Below, in pieces: positions 48,986 to 57,940 of a stretch of DNA of 64,000 nucleotides. The translations under genes and the position numbers were made by a program. Origin of the DNA: Oceaniradius stylonematis (lineage in GTDB: Bacteria; Pseudomonadota; Alphaproteobacteria; Rhizobiales; Rhizobiaceae); NCBI RefSeq assembly GCF_003149475.2, contig NZ_QFWV02000008.1, forward strand, positions 416,980 through 480,979, in the 5' to 3' direction. Under the pieces are notes generated by a model. The model was not told the DNA's origin. It did no database searches and was given only the letters and a program-made list of their open reading frames with translations. Position 1 is the first letter of the stretch. Each line of letters begins with the position of its first letter.

Positions 48986-49822
48986 ATGACACCGAAGACG
49001 ATCCTTTTTCCGCTGCGGATCGAGCAGCCGGTCGCCGAGCTTGAAGCGGCCGTCGATTTCTGTCGAAACAACGACGCCCATTTGAGCGTTTTGCTCATCG
49101 GCCTTGCGCCGCCGCCGCCGGTCGCAACCGACACGGTTGTCATATCGGACAATTGGGCGGCGCAATCCGAAGCCGCCAAGCAGGAACTGCACGAGCGCGG
49201 CAGCGAGATCGAGCAACATCTGGCCAAGGCCGGGATCTCGGCGGAAATCAAGCGATGGCTGATGATGGAGCATTCCATTGAGGCGGGTACGGCCGAGCAC
49301 GCCTTGTTTGCCGACGTGACGTTCCTGTCGCGGACATTTCCGCAGGAGCGCGGTTTTGCGCGCCAGGTCGTTTCGGGCGTCGTGTTCGGAGCCGGCAGAC
49401 CGATCATCGTTGCCGATCCCGCACAGTTCGGCACGCTTTCGTGGGGAACGATCCTGATAGGCTGGGACAATGAAAAGCCGGCCGCCCGGGCTGTTGCCGA
49501 AGCGTTGCCTTTGCTGGCGGCGGCCGACAACGTGCACATTCTCTGCGTCGATCCCGATGCCGTGCCGCAACGCGATGGCGAAGCTCCGGGCTGGGATCTG
49601 GCGACCTACCTTGCCCGGCACGGCGTCCAGACCACGGTCCACACCCAGCCAAGCGGCGGTCACCCGGTGGCGACGGTTCTCGCCGATTTCGCCGAGGATC
49701 TGGGTGCCGACGGCCTGGTGATGGGCGCCTATGGCCATTCGCGGCTGCGCCAGAGACTGCTCGGCGGCACGACGCGCAGCCTGATCGAAACCGGCAAACT
49801 GCCGATCCTGATGGCCCATTGA
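48986..49822 (+). CDS. Universal stress protein, tandem UspA domains
   Basis: A 278-residue protein with two UspA-like domains (about 1-140 and 150-278). The second has the ATP-binding pattern G-2x-G-9x-G-T in MGAYGHSRLRQRLLGGTT; the first lacks it. The ATG at 48986 follows CCGGGGGC. Universal stress proteins of this type are common in low-oxygen and stationary-phase regulons. Probably read through from hsp20. Confidence 0.88.
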   Translation: MTPKTILFPLRIEQPVAELEAAVDFCRNNDAHLSVLLIGLAPPPPVATDTVVISDNWAAQSEAAKQELHERGSEIEQHLAKAGISAEIKRWLMMEHSIEAGTAEHALFADVTFLSRTFPQERGFARQVVSGVVFGAGRPIIVADPAQFGTLSWGTILIGWDNEKPAARAVAEALPLLAAADNVHILCVDPDAVPQRDGEAPGWDLATYLARHGVQTTVHTQPSGGHPVATVLADFAEDLGADGLVMGAYGHSRLRQRLLGGTTRSLIETGKLPILMAH

Positions 49823-49846
49823 AGTCGATGGCAATGAAGGCGCACT

Positions 49847-49860
49847 TTGCCTGCGGTTAA
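49847..49860. promoter_or_regulatory. FNR-like palindrome upstream of the CBS-domain gene
   Basis: TTGCC-TGCG-GTTAA, one mismatch, followed by TGCAGC. A TAGCAT -10 candidate at 49882-49887 gives the same spacing as at 39889 and 57856. The predicted leader before the ATG at 50043 is about 150 bases. Confidence 0.5.
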
Positions 49861-50042
49861 TGCAGCGCGCGCCCGGCGTCCTAGCATTGAAACCAAAGAA
49901 GAGCGCCTGTTCGGCTGTGGAAGCGGGCTGGCCGGCGTTGGCCGGTTGCGGCATTGGCCGGACAATCGGAGCGGTTTCATGAGGCGGCCTTGCTGCCCGG
50001 AAGGCATCTGGCAGGCGCTTTTGCAAGATCGGAGCATCAGAC

Positions 50043-50462
50043 ATGCAGGTCCACCAGATCATGTCCAGCCCCGCACAGACCATCGGATCCGACCAGACGA
50101 TCGGTGCCGCCACCTTGCTCATGAAGCAGTTCGACATCGGTTCACTGCCGGTCCTGCAATCGGGCGGCAGGGTCGTCGGCATGATCACGGACCGCGACAT
50201 CGTCCTGGGGCTGGCGAAGAACGCCTCGGCGCAGCTGTCGATGGAAGTCGGCCAGATGATGACCCGCAGCGTCCTGCGCTGCTATGCCGATCAGTCCATT
50301 GAGACGATCGCCGTCATCATGAGCGACAATCAGGTGCGGCGATTGCCGGTCATGGATCGTTTCGAGCGGCTGGTCGGCGTCGTTTCGGTTGGCGACATAG
50401 CCGAAGATGCCTCGGAACGGCTTGCGGGAGAAATCCTCGGCGAAATCGTGGAAACGCGATGA
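50043..50462 (+). CDS. CBS-domain pair protein
   Basis: A 139-residue protein made of two CBS motifs (about 5-60 and 70-130), a module that binds adenine nucleotides. Visible: TIGAATLLMKQFDIGSLPVL, GMITDRDIVL, and second copy DNQVRRLPVMDRFERLVGVVSVGDIAE. The ATG at 50043 comes after a weak GGAGC. Stand-alone CBS proteins are frequent in stress and energy-sensing regulons. Convergent with the crp-type gene. Confidence 0.9.
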   Translation: MQVHQIMSSPAQTIGSDQTIGAATLLMKQFDIGSLPVLQSGGRVVGMITDRDIVLGLAKNASAQLSMEVGQMMTRSVLRCYADQSIETIAVIMSDNQVRRLPVMDRFERLVGVVSVGDIAEDASERLAGEILGEIVETR

Positions 50463-50479
50463 GCGTCAGCCAGGGCCGG

Positions 50480-51250
50480 TCATGACACGAGGGGTCTGGG
50501 CAAAATCTCCGCCCGAAGACAGTCAATATCGACCTTTGCGATTTCCGCCAGCTGGACGGCGTCTCTGACGCGAACGTCCATGTGATCGGCCACATCGATG
50601 ATGCCGTTTCGCTCCAGCCGCCGCATTGTCCGGCAGACATGAACGGATGACAGGCCCATGAACTCACCCAGCTGCTGCTGGGTCAGCGGAATATGGAATG
50701 CTTGGTCGGTTCCTTCTCCCAGAGCGCGAAGCCGGATGCACAACTCCAGCAGCGCATAGGCAATCCGCATTTGTGCGGTTCCCTTTCCCAATCGGAGCAT
50801 CCGTTCGGCGATCCGGGCCCGGGTCGCGCCGGACAGAACCGTCCGGACCGACTCCATCTCGGGCACCTGGGCGATCAGTTGTTTCCATTGAGTATGGGAA
50901 TGGCGTGCAAGCAGCGTGTCCGTCAGCGCCTGGACCTCCAGCGCGGCCATCGACGCATCCGCCGATGCAGCGAATATGAACTCGCCGGGCAATGCGAAAT
51001 CGATGATCTGTCGGTCGCCATTGCGCAGCGACTTCGACAGCGCGATCCAGCCATCCACCAAGGCAATGAGATACGGAACCTTATCGCCCTCATGGACGAC
51101 GAGCGTACCGGCGCTGACCGCCGTCACCCGTGGCCGCAGGGCTTCCACCAGACGCTGGCTCTGAACGATGCCGTGTCGCGACGCTTGGGTCGCGACGTGC
51201 CTGACAAACCTGTCACTGGTGTTCCCGGCGGTCATCAGATCGGCGTGCAT
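50480..51250 (-). CDS. Crp/Fnr-family transcriptional regulator
   Basis: A 256-residue regulator. Cyclic-nucleotide-binding-like beta-roll (about 35-140) and a C-terminal winged helix with LTQQQLGEFMGLSSVHVCRTMRRLERNG in two parts; the recognition helix is LSSVHVCRTMRRL. The Glu and Ser of the FNR E-x-x-S-R motif are Val and Cys here, the Arg is kept. No N-terminal cysteine cluster, so it is not an oxygen-sensing Fe-S FNR. The ATG at 51250 follows CGGAG. It lies amid six FNR-like palindromes and is their best candidate reader. Confidence 0.9.
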   Translation of the reverse strand: MHADLMTAGNTSDRFVRHVATQASRHGIVQSQRLVEALRPRVTAVSAGTLVVHEGDKVPYLIALVDGWIALSKSLRNGDRQIIDFALPGEFIFAASADASMAALEVQALTDTLLARHSHTQWKQLIAQVPEMESVRTVLSGATRARIAERMLRLGKGTAQMRIAYALLELCIRLRALGEGTDQAFHIPLTQQQLGEFMGLSSVHVCRTMRRLERNGIIDVADHMDVRVRDAVQLAEIAKVDIDCLRAEILPRPLVS

Positions 51251-51569
51251 GGCGTTCTCCGAAGCAGAGCCGCACAGCCGACGAGAGCATTTCGGCCAAT
51301 CGATCGGCGTTCCGTGTCTTGTCAGGACACCGCCGCCGTTGGCCACCTCTTCGCCGGCCTCGCCCCCGGCAGGATTGAATTTCCTTTCAGACGTTATCAC
51401 GCACCGCTCGACTTGACCAATGTTAATGCGCGGTTGTCGCGGCCGTCGGACCCTGGAGAGACCGTGCAGACAAGCATCCGCTCTCTCGGACGCCCTCTCG
51501 CCACGCTGCCAAGCGCCTCGGATGAACGTGTCTTTGCTTTTGCCCGGTTGACGATCAATGGAGGAGATG
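51251..51569. promoter_or_regulatory. Divergent regulatory region between crp and the BMP transporter
   Basis: 319 bases without a supported gene. The palindrome at 51413-51426 lies near the middle and could serve autoregulation of the crp gene (minus) or the BMP operon (plus). A TAACGT -10 candidate for the minus direction is at 51391-51396. Confidence 0.5.
51413..51426. promoter_or_regulatory. FNR-like palindrome in the crp/BMP intergenic region
   Basis: TTGAC-CAAT-GTTAA, exact match to TTRAC-N4-GTYAA, followed by TGCGCG. 163 bases from the crp start and 144 bases from the BMP start. Confidence 0.6.
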
Positions 51570-52598
51570 ATGAGCCCCACGATCCGGACTTTGAAATATG
51601 CAGCCATTGCAACAGCATTGGTACTGGGGTCGGCCACTTCGGCACTGGCATTCAGCGCCTGCCAGGTGACCGACACCGGCGGCATTGACGACAACAGCTT
51701 CAACCAGACGGCCTGGAAAGGCATCCAGGACGCGCAGGAACAACTCGGCATCGAGCCGCGCTTTCTGGAATCGCAGGCCGAAACGGACTACATGCCGAAC
51801 ATCAATTCGCTGCTTGGCGGGCAGTGCGATCTGATCATAACCGTCGGGTTCCTTTTGGGCGACGCCACGCAGGAAGCCGCCGAGGCCAATCCCGGCCAGA
51901 AGTTCTCGATCGTCGATTTCGCCTACGACCCGGCCATTCCGAACGTGGTCGGCCAGGTGTTTGCGACCGACCAGGCCGCCTTTCTCGCCGGCTATCTGGC
52001 GGCGGGCATGACCGAGACCGGCATCATCGGCACGTTCGGCGGCATCAATATTCCGCCGGTGACGATCTTCATGGACGGCTTCGTGCGCGGGGCCGACTAC
52101 CACAACGCGCAGAAGGGCACCGAGGTCACGGTTCTGGGTTGGGACCTGGACAGCCGCGAGGGCCTGTTCACCAACAATTTCGAATCCCTGGACGACGGCC
52201 GTGCCTTCGCCCAGAACCTCTACGATGAGGGCGCGGACATCGTGCTGCCGGTGGCCGGCCCGGTCGGCCTCGGTTCGGCCGCGCTGGCCGACGAGTTGGG
52301 CACGGATGCGCTGAAGATCATCGGCGTGGATGCCGATCTGTACGTCACCGACCCCGAAAAGCGCCATGTCTATCTCACCTCGATCCTCAAGCGCATGGAT
52401 TCGACCGTCTTCCAGGTCATCGAAGCGGCGATGAACGACACCTTCGAGGGCGGTGTCACGGTCGGCACGCTCGAAAATGGCGGCGTCGGCCTTGCGCCAT
52501 TCCATGACATGGATGCGCTGGTCCCCGACGAACTCAAGGCGGAGATCGAAGCGATCCGCCAGGGGATCATCGACGGCTCAATCGACGTTTCCGGCTAG
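51570..52598 (+). CDS. BMP-family ABC transporter substrate-binding protein
   Basis: A 342-residue periplasmic protein of the basic membrane protein/PnrA family, which bind purine nucleosides. Signal peptide TLKYAAIATALVLGSATSALA followed by FSACQVTDTGGIDDNSFNQ, the family ligand region. ATG at 51570 is five bases after GGAGG; in-frame ATGs at 51558 and 51567 place the Shine-Dalgarno inside or too close. Heads a four-gene importer. Confidence 0.9.
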   Translation: MSPTIRTLKYAAIATALVLGSATSALAFSACQVTDTGGIDDNSFNQTAWKGIQDAQEQLGIEPRFLESQAETDYMPNINSLLGGQCDLIITVGFLLGDATQEAAEANPGQKFSIVDFAYDPAIPNVVGQVFATDQAAFLAGYLAAGMTETGIIGTFGGINIPPVTIFMDGFVRGADYHNAQKGTEVTVLGWDLDSREGLFTNNFESLDDGRAFAQNLYDEGADIVLPVAGPVGLGSAALADELGTDALKIIGVDADLYVTDPEKRHVYLTSILKRMDSTVFQVIEAAMNDTFEGGVTVGTLENGGVGLAPFHDMDALVPDELKAEIEAIRQGIIDGSIDVSG

Positions 52599-52664
52599 CA
52601 TCGCACCGGCCTTCCCGAACCGGCTCCGGTCGGCGAGGAATGCCTGATCGGAGACCGCATCGCC

Positions 52665-54188
52665 ATGGACATAGAGCTGCGCGGCATCACCAAACGGTTC
52701 GGACCGGTGGTCGCCAATGCCGGGGTCGATCTACATGTCCGCGCCGGCGAGGTTCTGGGCCTTCTGGGCGAGAACGGTGCGGGCAAGTCGACACTGATGA
52801 ACGTGTTGTGCGGCCTTTATGCGCCCGACGAAGGCGAGATCGTCATCGACGGCCGGCCCGTCACGTTCGACGGGCCAAGCGATGCGATCGCGGCCGGCAT
52901 CGGAATGGTCCATCAGCATTTCATGCTGGTACCGGTCTTCACGGTTGCCGAAAACGTCATCCTCGGCATCGAGCCGACCGGCCAGCTGGACTTTCTCGAT
53001 CGAGCGGCGGCCCGCCGGCAGGTGCGCGAGATCGGCGACCAGTACGGCCTGCGCGTCGACCCCGACGCGCTGATAGAGGAACTGCCGGTCGGGGTGCAGC
53101 AGCGGGTCGAGATCATCAAGGTGCTTTTCCGGTCCGCCGACGTCCTCATCCTCGACGAGCCGACCGCCGTGCTCACACCGCAGGAGGTCGAGGAATTCTT
53201 CGGCATCGTCAGGGCACTGCGCGATGCCGGCAAGGCCATCATCTTCATCACCCACAAACTCGATGAGATTCTGGAGATATCCGATCGCATCACGGTTCTT
53301 CGCGGAGGCCGCGTTGCCGGACAGGGCGATCCCGAAACGCTCACCACCCGGCAGCTGGCAGAGATGATGGTCGGCCGGCCGGTCAGCTTCGACGTCGAAA
53401 AGGCCGCCTACGCGCCTGGCGATGTTCTGCTGGAGGTGCGGGAACTGACGGTCTTGCGCAACAATGACGAGATTGCCGTCGACGATGTGTCACTGGCCGT
53501 TCGCAGCGGAGAGATCGTCGGCATCGCGGGCGTCCAGGGCAACGGCCAGACGGCGCTCATCGAGGCCATCACCGGTCTGCGCCACCCCGCCGGCGGCTCG
53601 ATAATCTACGATGGTCGGGACATAACCCACAGCTCGGTCCGCGCCCGCCACGCCATGGGGATCGCCCACATTCCCGAGGACCGGCAACGCACCGGCATCA
53701 TCGGCGATTTCACGATCGCCGAGAACATGGTTCTCAACAGCTACTATGACGACCGCTATGCATCGGGGCCATCGATCCGGTGGCCCGAGGTCATGCAGCA
53801 TGCGGCCCGCTACGCCGCCGATTTCGACGTTCGGACACCGTCGGTGCACGCCAAGGCGTTTCAGCTGTCGGGCGGCAATCAGCAGAAGCTCGTCGTCGCC
53901 CGCGAACTGACACGCGACACCAAGCTCCTGATCGCCGCCCAGCCCACGCGCGGCCTCGATGTCGGCTCGGTCGAATACATCCACAAGCGCATCGTCGAGG
54001 CCCGCGACGAGGGTGACGGCGTGTTGATCATGTCGTCCGAGCTCGATGAGATCGTGGCGCTTTCCGATCGGATTGTCGTCATGTTCAAAGGCCGGATCGT
54101 CGCCGAATTCGACGCTTTCAGGGGCCCTGTCGACCGCAACGCGGTCGGACTGGCAATGGCCGGATCGGTATCGGAGGCCGCCGCATGA
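52665..54188 (+). CDS. BMP/nucleoside-type ABC transporter ATPase, duplicated
   Basis: A 507-residue tandem ATPase. Domain 1: Walker A GENGAGKST, Walker B VLILDEPTAVLTP. Domain 2: degenerate Walker A GVQGNGQTA, signature LSGGNQQK, and AAQPTRGLDVG where DEP is replaced, usual in this subfamily. Powers nucleoside import with the two permeases that follow; the ATGA overlap links it with the first permease. Confidence 0.92.
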   Translation: MDIELRGITKRFGPVVANAGVDLHVRAGEVLGLLGENGAGKSTLMNVLCGLYAPDEGEIVIDGRPVTFDGPSDAIAAGIGMVHQHFMLVPVFTVAENVILGIEPTGQLDFLDRAAARRQVREIGDQYGLRVDPDALIEELPVGVQQRVEIIKVLFRSADVLILDEPTAVLTPQEVEEFFGIVRALRDAGKAIIFITHKLDEILEISDRITVLRGGRVAGQGDPETLTTRQLAEMMVGRPVSFDVEKAAYAPGDVLLEVRELTVLRNNDEIAVDDVSLAVRSGEIVGIAGVQGNGQTALIEAITGLRHPAGGSIIYDGRDITHSSVRARHAMGIAHIPEDRQRTGIIGDFTIAENMVLNSYYDDRYASGPSIRWPEVMQHAARYAADFDVRTPSVHAKAFQLSGGNQQKLVVARELTRDTKLLIAAQPTRGLDVGSVEYIHKRIVEARDEGDGVLIMSSELDEIVALSDRIVVMFKGRIVAEFDAFRGPVDRNAVGLAMAGSVSEAAA

Positions 54189-55324
54189 CCGATCAAACGG
54201 CGTCCGACCCGCTCACCCAGAAATTGCTGGAACGCGCCGCCCCAAGCCGGGCGGAGTTCGAAGACTTGGTCATCGTGCCGATCTTCGCCGTGATCGTGGC
54301 GCTTGCCGTCGGTGCGCTGGTGATGCTTGCGACCGCGGTCGACCTGCCGACGATCGGACAATCCTATGTGGCGCTCGTCCGGGGTTCCGTCGGTTCACTC
54401 AATGCGCTGTCGGAAACCCTGACCGCCGCGGCTCCCCTGGTGCTGGCCGGTCTCGGTCTGGCGCTCGGCTTCCGCGCCGGCCTGTTCAATATCGGCGCCG
54501 AAGGCCAGATCGTCATTGGCGGTCTTGTCGCCGTGATTGTCGGCTTCTCCTTTGCCGGGCTGCCCTGGGCGATCCATTTGCCGCTGGCCCTGTTCGCCGG
54601 GGCGCTCGCCGGCGCGCTTTATGCCTCGATCGCCGGCTGGCTGCGCGCCGCAACCGGCGCGCATGAGGTGATCACGACCATCATGCTCAACCTGATCTCC
54701 TATCGCATCCTCGATTATGTCTTGCGTCAGCCCTTCGTGCAGCGCGAGGGGCGCGCCGATCCGATTTCGCGCTCGGTGCTCGACAGTGCCCAGTTGCCGG
54801 GACTGCTCACCTGGATCGACCCCAATCTGCGTGTCCATGCCGGCGTCTTCCTCGTCGTCTTGGCGGTCATCGTCGTCTACTGGCTGCTGTTTCGGACCAA
54901 GGTCGGCTTCGAATTCCGGGCGAGCGGCAAGAACCCCGATGCCGCCCGCTACGCGGGCATCCGCGCCTCGTTCATCATCGTCGCGGCCATGGCCTGTGCC
55001 GGTGCGCTCGCCGGACTTGCCGGCGCAAACCAGGTGCTGGGTGTGCTCGACCGCGCGTCCCCGGGCTTTTCGGCCGGCATCGGGTTCGACGCAATCTCGG
55101 TTGCTCTTCTCGGCCGGTCGCACCCGGTCGGCGTTCTGTTCGCCGGCCTCCTGTTCGGCGCGCTGGAAGCCGGCGGGCGGCAGATGCAGGTCGATGCCGG
55201 TGTGTCCGTCGATCTGATCGGCATCATCCAGGCGTTGATCATCGTGTTCATCGCCGCGCCATTGCTGGTGCGGGCCATTTTTCCATGGGGCTTCCGCAAG
55301 TCCGAAGCGGGACGCAATGAGTGA
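54185..55324 (+). CDS. BMP/nucleoside-type ABC transporter permease 1
   Basis: A 379-residue membrane protein of the BPD_transp_2 (YufP-like) family with eight to ten hydrophobic segments. Landmarks: GLGLALGFRAGLFNIGAEGQ and GANQVLGVLDRASPGFSAGIGFDAISVALLG (in parts). Overlaps the ATPase stop by four bases. Confidence 0.9.
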   Translation: MTDQTASDPLTQKLLERAAPSRAEFEDLVIVPIFAVIVALAVGALVMLATAVDLPTIGQSYVALVRGSVGSLNALSETLTAAAPLVLAGLGLALGFRAGLFNIGAEGQIVIGGLVAVIVGFSFAGLPWAIHLPLALFAGALAGALYASIAGWLRAATGAHEVITTIMLNLISYRILDYVLRQPFVQREGRADPISRSVLDSAQLPGLLTWIDPNLRVHAGVFLVVLAVIVVYWLLFRTKVGFEFRASGKNPDAARYAGIRASFIIVAAMACAGALAGLAGANQVLGVLDRASPGFSAGIGFDAISVALLGRSHPVGVLFAGLLFGALEAGGRQMQVDAGVSVDLIGIIQALIIVFIAAPLLVRAIFPWGFRKSEAGRNE

Positions 55325-55330
55325 GCGGCC

Positions 55331-56596
55331 ATGGTAGCGGCGCAGGACATCTCCCATTCGCAGCGGATCGGAACCCCGGCCGACCGGCGGGCCCGCATCA
55401 CCGGAGTGGTGCTGATCGGGCTTGCCTTGTTCGTCGCGGGCGTCTTCAGCATCGGCGTGACGGGCGACGCGACGTTCCGGCTGTCACGGCCAAACGATGT
55501 CTGGGCCATACCCAACCTTGTGCTGCCCGCGGCACCCTTCAACTACATCATCGCCGCGGTGCTGGCTTTTCTCGGCGCCCGCCAGTTCCTGCGCGGCGGC
55601 GGCCGCTGGACGACGCTGTCGCTGGGCATCGGTCTGGCGCTCGCTGTCGCTGCGTTTCTCGTCTGGGCGACCGCCGGCAAGGCGTTTTCCCTCACCGGCA
55701 TGCTGCAGGCGACGATGGTGCGCGCGGTGCCGCTGGTGCTCGGCGCCATAACCGGCATGATGTGCGAGCGCGTCGGCGTCGTGAACATCGCGATCGAAGG
55801 CATGCTGCTGGCCGGCGCGTTCACCGGCGCCCTGATGGGGTCCCTGCTGGGCGGGGTCGGCGGATTGATCGCCGCGATCGGGATCGGCGGCCTTTTCGGC
55901 TTCATTCTGGCGGCGCTCGTCGTCACCTACCGCATGGACCAGATCATCGCCGGCGTCGTGATCAACCTGTTTGTGCTCGGCCTGACATCCTACGTGTCCA
56001 GCCAGGTCTTCGCCGAGCACCGGTTTTTGAACAATGCGCCCGTGTTCCGCGCCTACAAGGTGCCCATCCTTGGCGACATACCGGTCATCGGTCCGATGTT
56101 CTTCAATCAGAACCTGTTCGTTTACGGCGCGCTGGTGATGGTGGGTGTGGCCACCTACTACCTGTTCTACACGCGCATGGGCCTGCGCGCCCGGTCGGTC
56201 GGTGAGCATCCGCGCGCCGCCGACACGCTGGGCATCAACGTCTACCGGACCCGCTACATCAACGTGACCGTGGCCGGCATGATCGCCGGATTTGGCGGCG
56301 CCTGGTTCACGCTTGGTTCGGTCGGCCGTTTCGATGAAAACATGACCGGCGGCCGGGGGTTCATCGCGCTCGCGGCCATGCTGTTCGGCCGCTATCATCC
56401 GGTCGGCGCGCTGATGGCCGCGCTGGTCTTCGGCTTTGCCGATTCCATGCAGCAGAAACTGGCTTTGCTGCAGACGCCGATCCCGTCCGAGTTCCTTTCG
56501 ATGGCCCCCTACATCGCGACGATCATCGTGGTCGCCGGCGTGGTCGGCCGAACGCGCACGCCGGCTGCCGGCGGCAAGCCATACATCAAGGAGTAG
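55331..56596 (+). CDS. BMP/nucleoside-type ABC transporter permease 2
   Basis: A 421-residue membrane protein of the YufQ-like type. An N-terminal extension of two hydrophobic helices precedes the conserved domain, which has MMCERVGVVNIAIEGMLLAG and the C-terminal GRGFIALAAMLFGRYHPVGA. The start at 55331 lies six bases after the preceding stop. Confidence 0.9.
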   Translation: MVAAQDISHSQRIGTPADRRARITGVVLIGLALFVAGVFSIGVTGDATFRLSRPNDVWAIPNLVLPAAPFNYIIAAVLAFLGARQFLRGGGRWTTLSLGIGLALAVAAFLVWATAGKAFSLTGMLQATMVRAVPLVLGAITGMMCERVGVVNIAIEGMLLAGAFTGALMGSLLGGVGGLIAAIGIGGLFGFILAALVVTYRMDQIIAGVVINLFVLGLTSYVSSQVFAEHRFLNNAPVFRAYKVPILGDIPVIGPMFFNQNLFVYGALVMVGVATYYLFYTRMGLRARSVGEHPRAADTLGINVYRTRYINVTVAGMIAGFGGAWFTLGSVGRFDENMTGGRGFIALAAMLFGRYHPVGALMAALVFGFADSMQQKLALLQTPIPSEFLSMAPYIATIIVVAGVVGRTRTPAAGGKPYIKE

Positions 56597-56600
56597 GCCG

Positions 56601-57026
56601 ATGAAGGTTACCGGGATAACGACGCTCGATCACGCTCCCCATGACGTCAACGCCTGGCTCAAACATGTGTGCGACGCGCTTGGCTGGCAGGAGAAGGGGC
56701 GCGCCTACCTGCTGCTGCGAACGGTCCTGCACGCGGTGCGCGACTGGCTGACGGCCGACGAAGCCGCCCAGCTCGCCGCGCAACTGCCGATCCTGTTGCG
56801 GGGCATTTACTATGAGGGCTGGGACCCGTCCGACACGCCGGTGCACCCGCGCGCCAGGTCCGACTTCGTCGCCCGCGTCGATCACATGTTCACCAAGGAG
56901 CCACTGGACGACACCGAAGCGGCGATCACGGCTGTGCTCGGCGTTCTCGAGCAACATGTCTCATCGGGCGAGATCGAACAGGTCAAGCACGCCATGCGCG
57001 CCAGCATTCGCGACCTTTGGCCCTGA
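56601..57026 (+). CDS. DUF2267 family protein
   Basis: A 141-residue soluble helical protein. Visible family pattern: repeated Trp/His-rich helices (NAWLKHVCDALGW, AHHAVRDWLT-like VLHAVRDWLTADEA), LPILLRGIYYEGW and the second repeat. The ATG at 56601 follows AAGGAG in the permease end. DUF2267 genes often sit near Hsp20 and stress protein genes; function unknown. Confidence 0.85.
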   Translation: MKVTGITTLDHAPHDVNAWLKHVCDALGWQEKGRAYLLLRTVLHAVRDWLTADEAAQLAAQLPILLRGIYYEGWDPSDTPVHPRARSDFVARVDHMFTKEPLDDTEAAITAVLGVLEQHVSSGEIEQVKHAMRASIRDLWP

Positions 57027-57775
57027 GCCGATCGGGGCCGCAGATCACGCCGCCGGTACCGGACCCGACAACATCGCCGTCGGTCCGCCTCGGCGCCCTT
57101 GTCGCCGGTCTCGCCTATCTCCTGATGACCGTGCTCGCGATTGCGACCGCCTTCGATACCGACGCGCTGTCGCGTCTCGCCCGGTCGTGGATCGATGGCG
57201 AGGCATGGCCGGCGGATGTCACGAGCCGCCTGTTGATCATGGTGATCGGGTTCGCTGTCATCGCCCTGCTCGATGTTGCGATTGCCTGGGGTCTGTATCG
57301 TCTGTTCAAGCACCGCCGGCGGCGTCTCGCGCTTGCCATGTCGGGAATGCGGATCATTTACGCCGTCCTTTTCCTCCACGCATTGACCCATGTTGCCGGC
57401 GCGCTGGAAATCACGCGGTCCGCGCCATTTGACGCGGGCACGCTGGCAGTCGCCATGGGCGGACTTGAGCGCTTCGAACGCGCCTGGGACATCGCGTTTT
57501 TCTTCTTCAGCACCCATCTCATCCTTCTGGGCTATCTCGTCTACGCACGCACCCTTGTGCACCGAACCCTTTCGGTCATGCTGGTCATCGCAGGTCTGGG
57601 CTATCTCGCCGACAGCACGATCGGTTTGGCCATGAACAAGGCACCGTTCGTGTTCGCGCCCTTCACCTTTGTTGGCGAGATGGCGCTGATGATCTGGCTT
57701 CTTGCCGTGGCCGCCAGGCCCGGTGTTGCAGGAGACGATCGACAGCATTCCGCACGGTCCGCTGTACGGCCATGA
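57017..57775 (+). CDS. DUF4386 family membrane protein
   Basis: A 252-residue protein with six hydrophobic segments and no catalytic motif that I recognise. Pattern matches DUF4386: early RLGALVAGLAYLLMTV, a central RIIYAVLFLHAL and FFSTHLILLGYLVY. No ATG precedes the first helix; the only usable start is TTG at 57017, which overlaps the DUF2267 stop by ten bases, without a clear Shine-Dalgarno. The start is therefore uncertain. Confidence 0.7.
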   Translation: MALSRSGPQITPPVPDPTTSPSVRLGALVAGLAYLLMTVLAIATAFDTDALSRLARSWIDGEAWPADVTSRLLIMVIGFAVIALLDVAIAWGLYRLFKHRRRRLALAMSGMRIIYAVLFLHALTHVAGALEITRSAPFDAGTLAVAMGGLERFERAWDIAFFFFSTHLILLGYLVYARTLVHRTLSVMLVIAGLGYLADSTIGLAMNKAPFVFAPFTFVGEMALMIWLLAVAARPGVAGDDRQHSARSAVRP

Positions 57776-57805
57776 GAATTGCCGATGGACCGGGCTTCGA
57801 AACCC

Positions 57806-57828
57806 GCCGAAAGGCTGCAGCCTTTGGC
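57806..57828. terminator. 16-bp perfect palindrome after the DUF4386 gene
   Basis: AAAGGCTG/CAGCCTTT without a loop at 57810-57825, extended by GCC/GGC with one unpaired G. About 35 bases after the DUF4386 stop and 28 bases before the palindrome at 57856. It may terminate upstream transcripts or be a protein-binding dyad. Confidence 0.45.
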
Positions 57829-57855
57829 CCTGGTGCGTCTTCCGGGGCCCGGCGT

Positions 57856-57869
57856 TGACCGGTGTTAAG
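57856..57869. promoter_or_regulatory. FNR-like palindrome upstream of the SDR-phaC pair
   Basis: TTGAC-CGGT-GTTAA, exact match, followed by GGCGGC. TAGGGT at 57891-57896 is a -10 candidate at the same spacing as the site at 39889. The SDR ATG is 72 bases downstream, after AAGGAGGC. Confidence 0.6.
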
Positions 57870-57940
57870 GCGGCCTCGTGCGGCCGCGTTAGGGTCGATT
57901 GCATCGCGGATGGCACGCGGCGTGAAACAAGGAGGCACTC

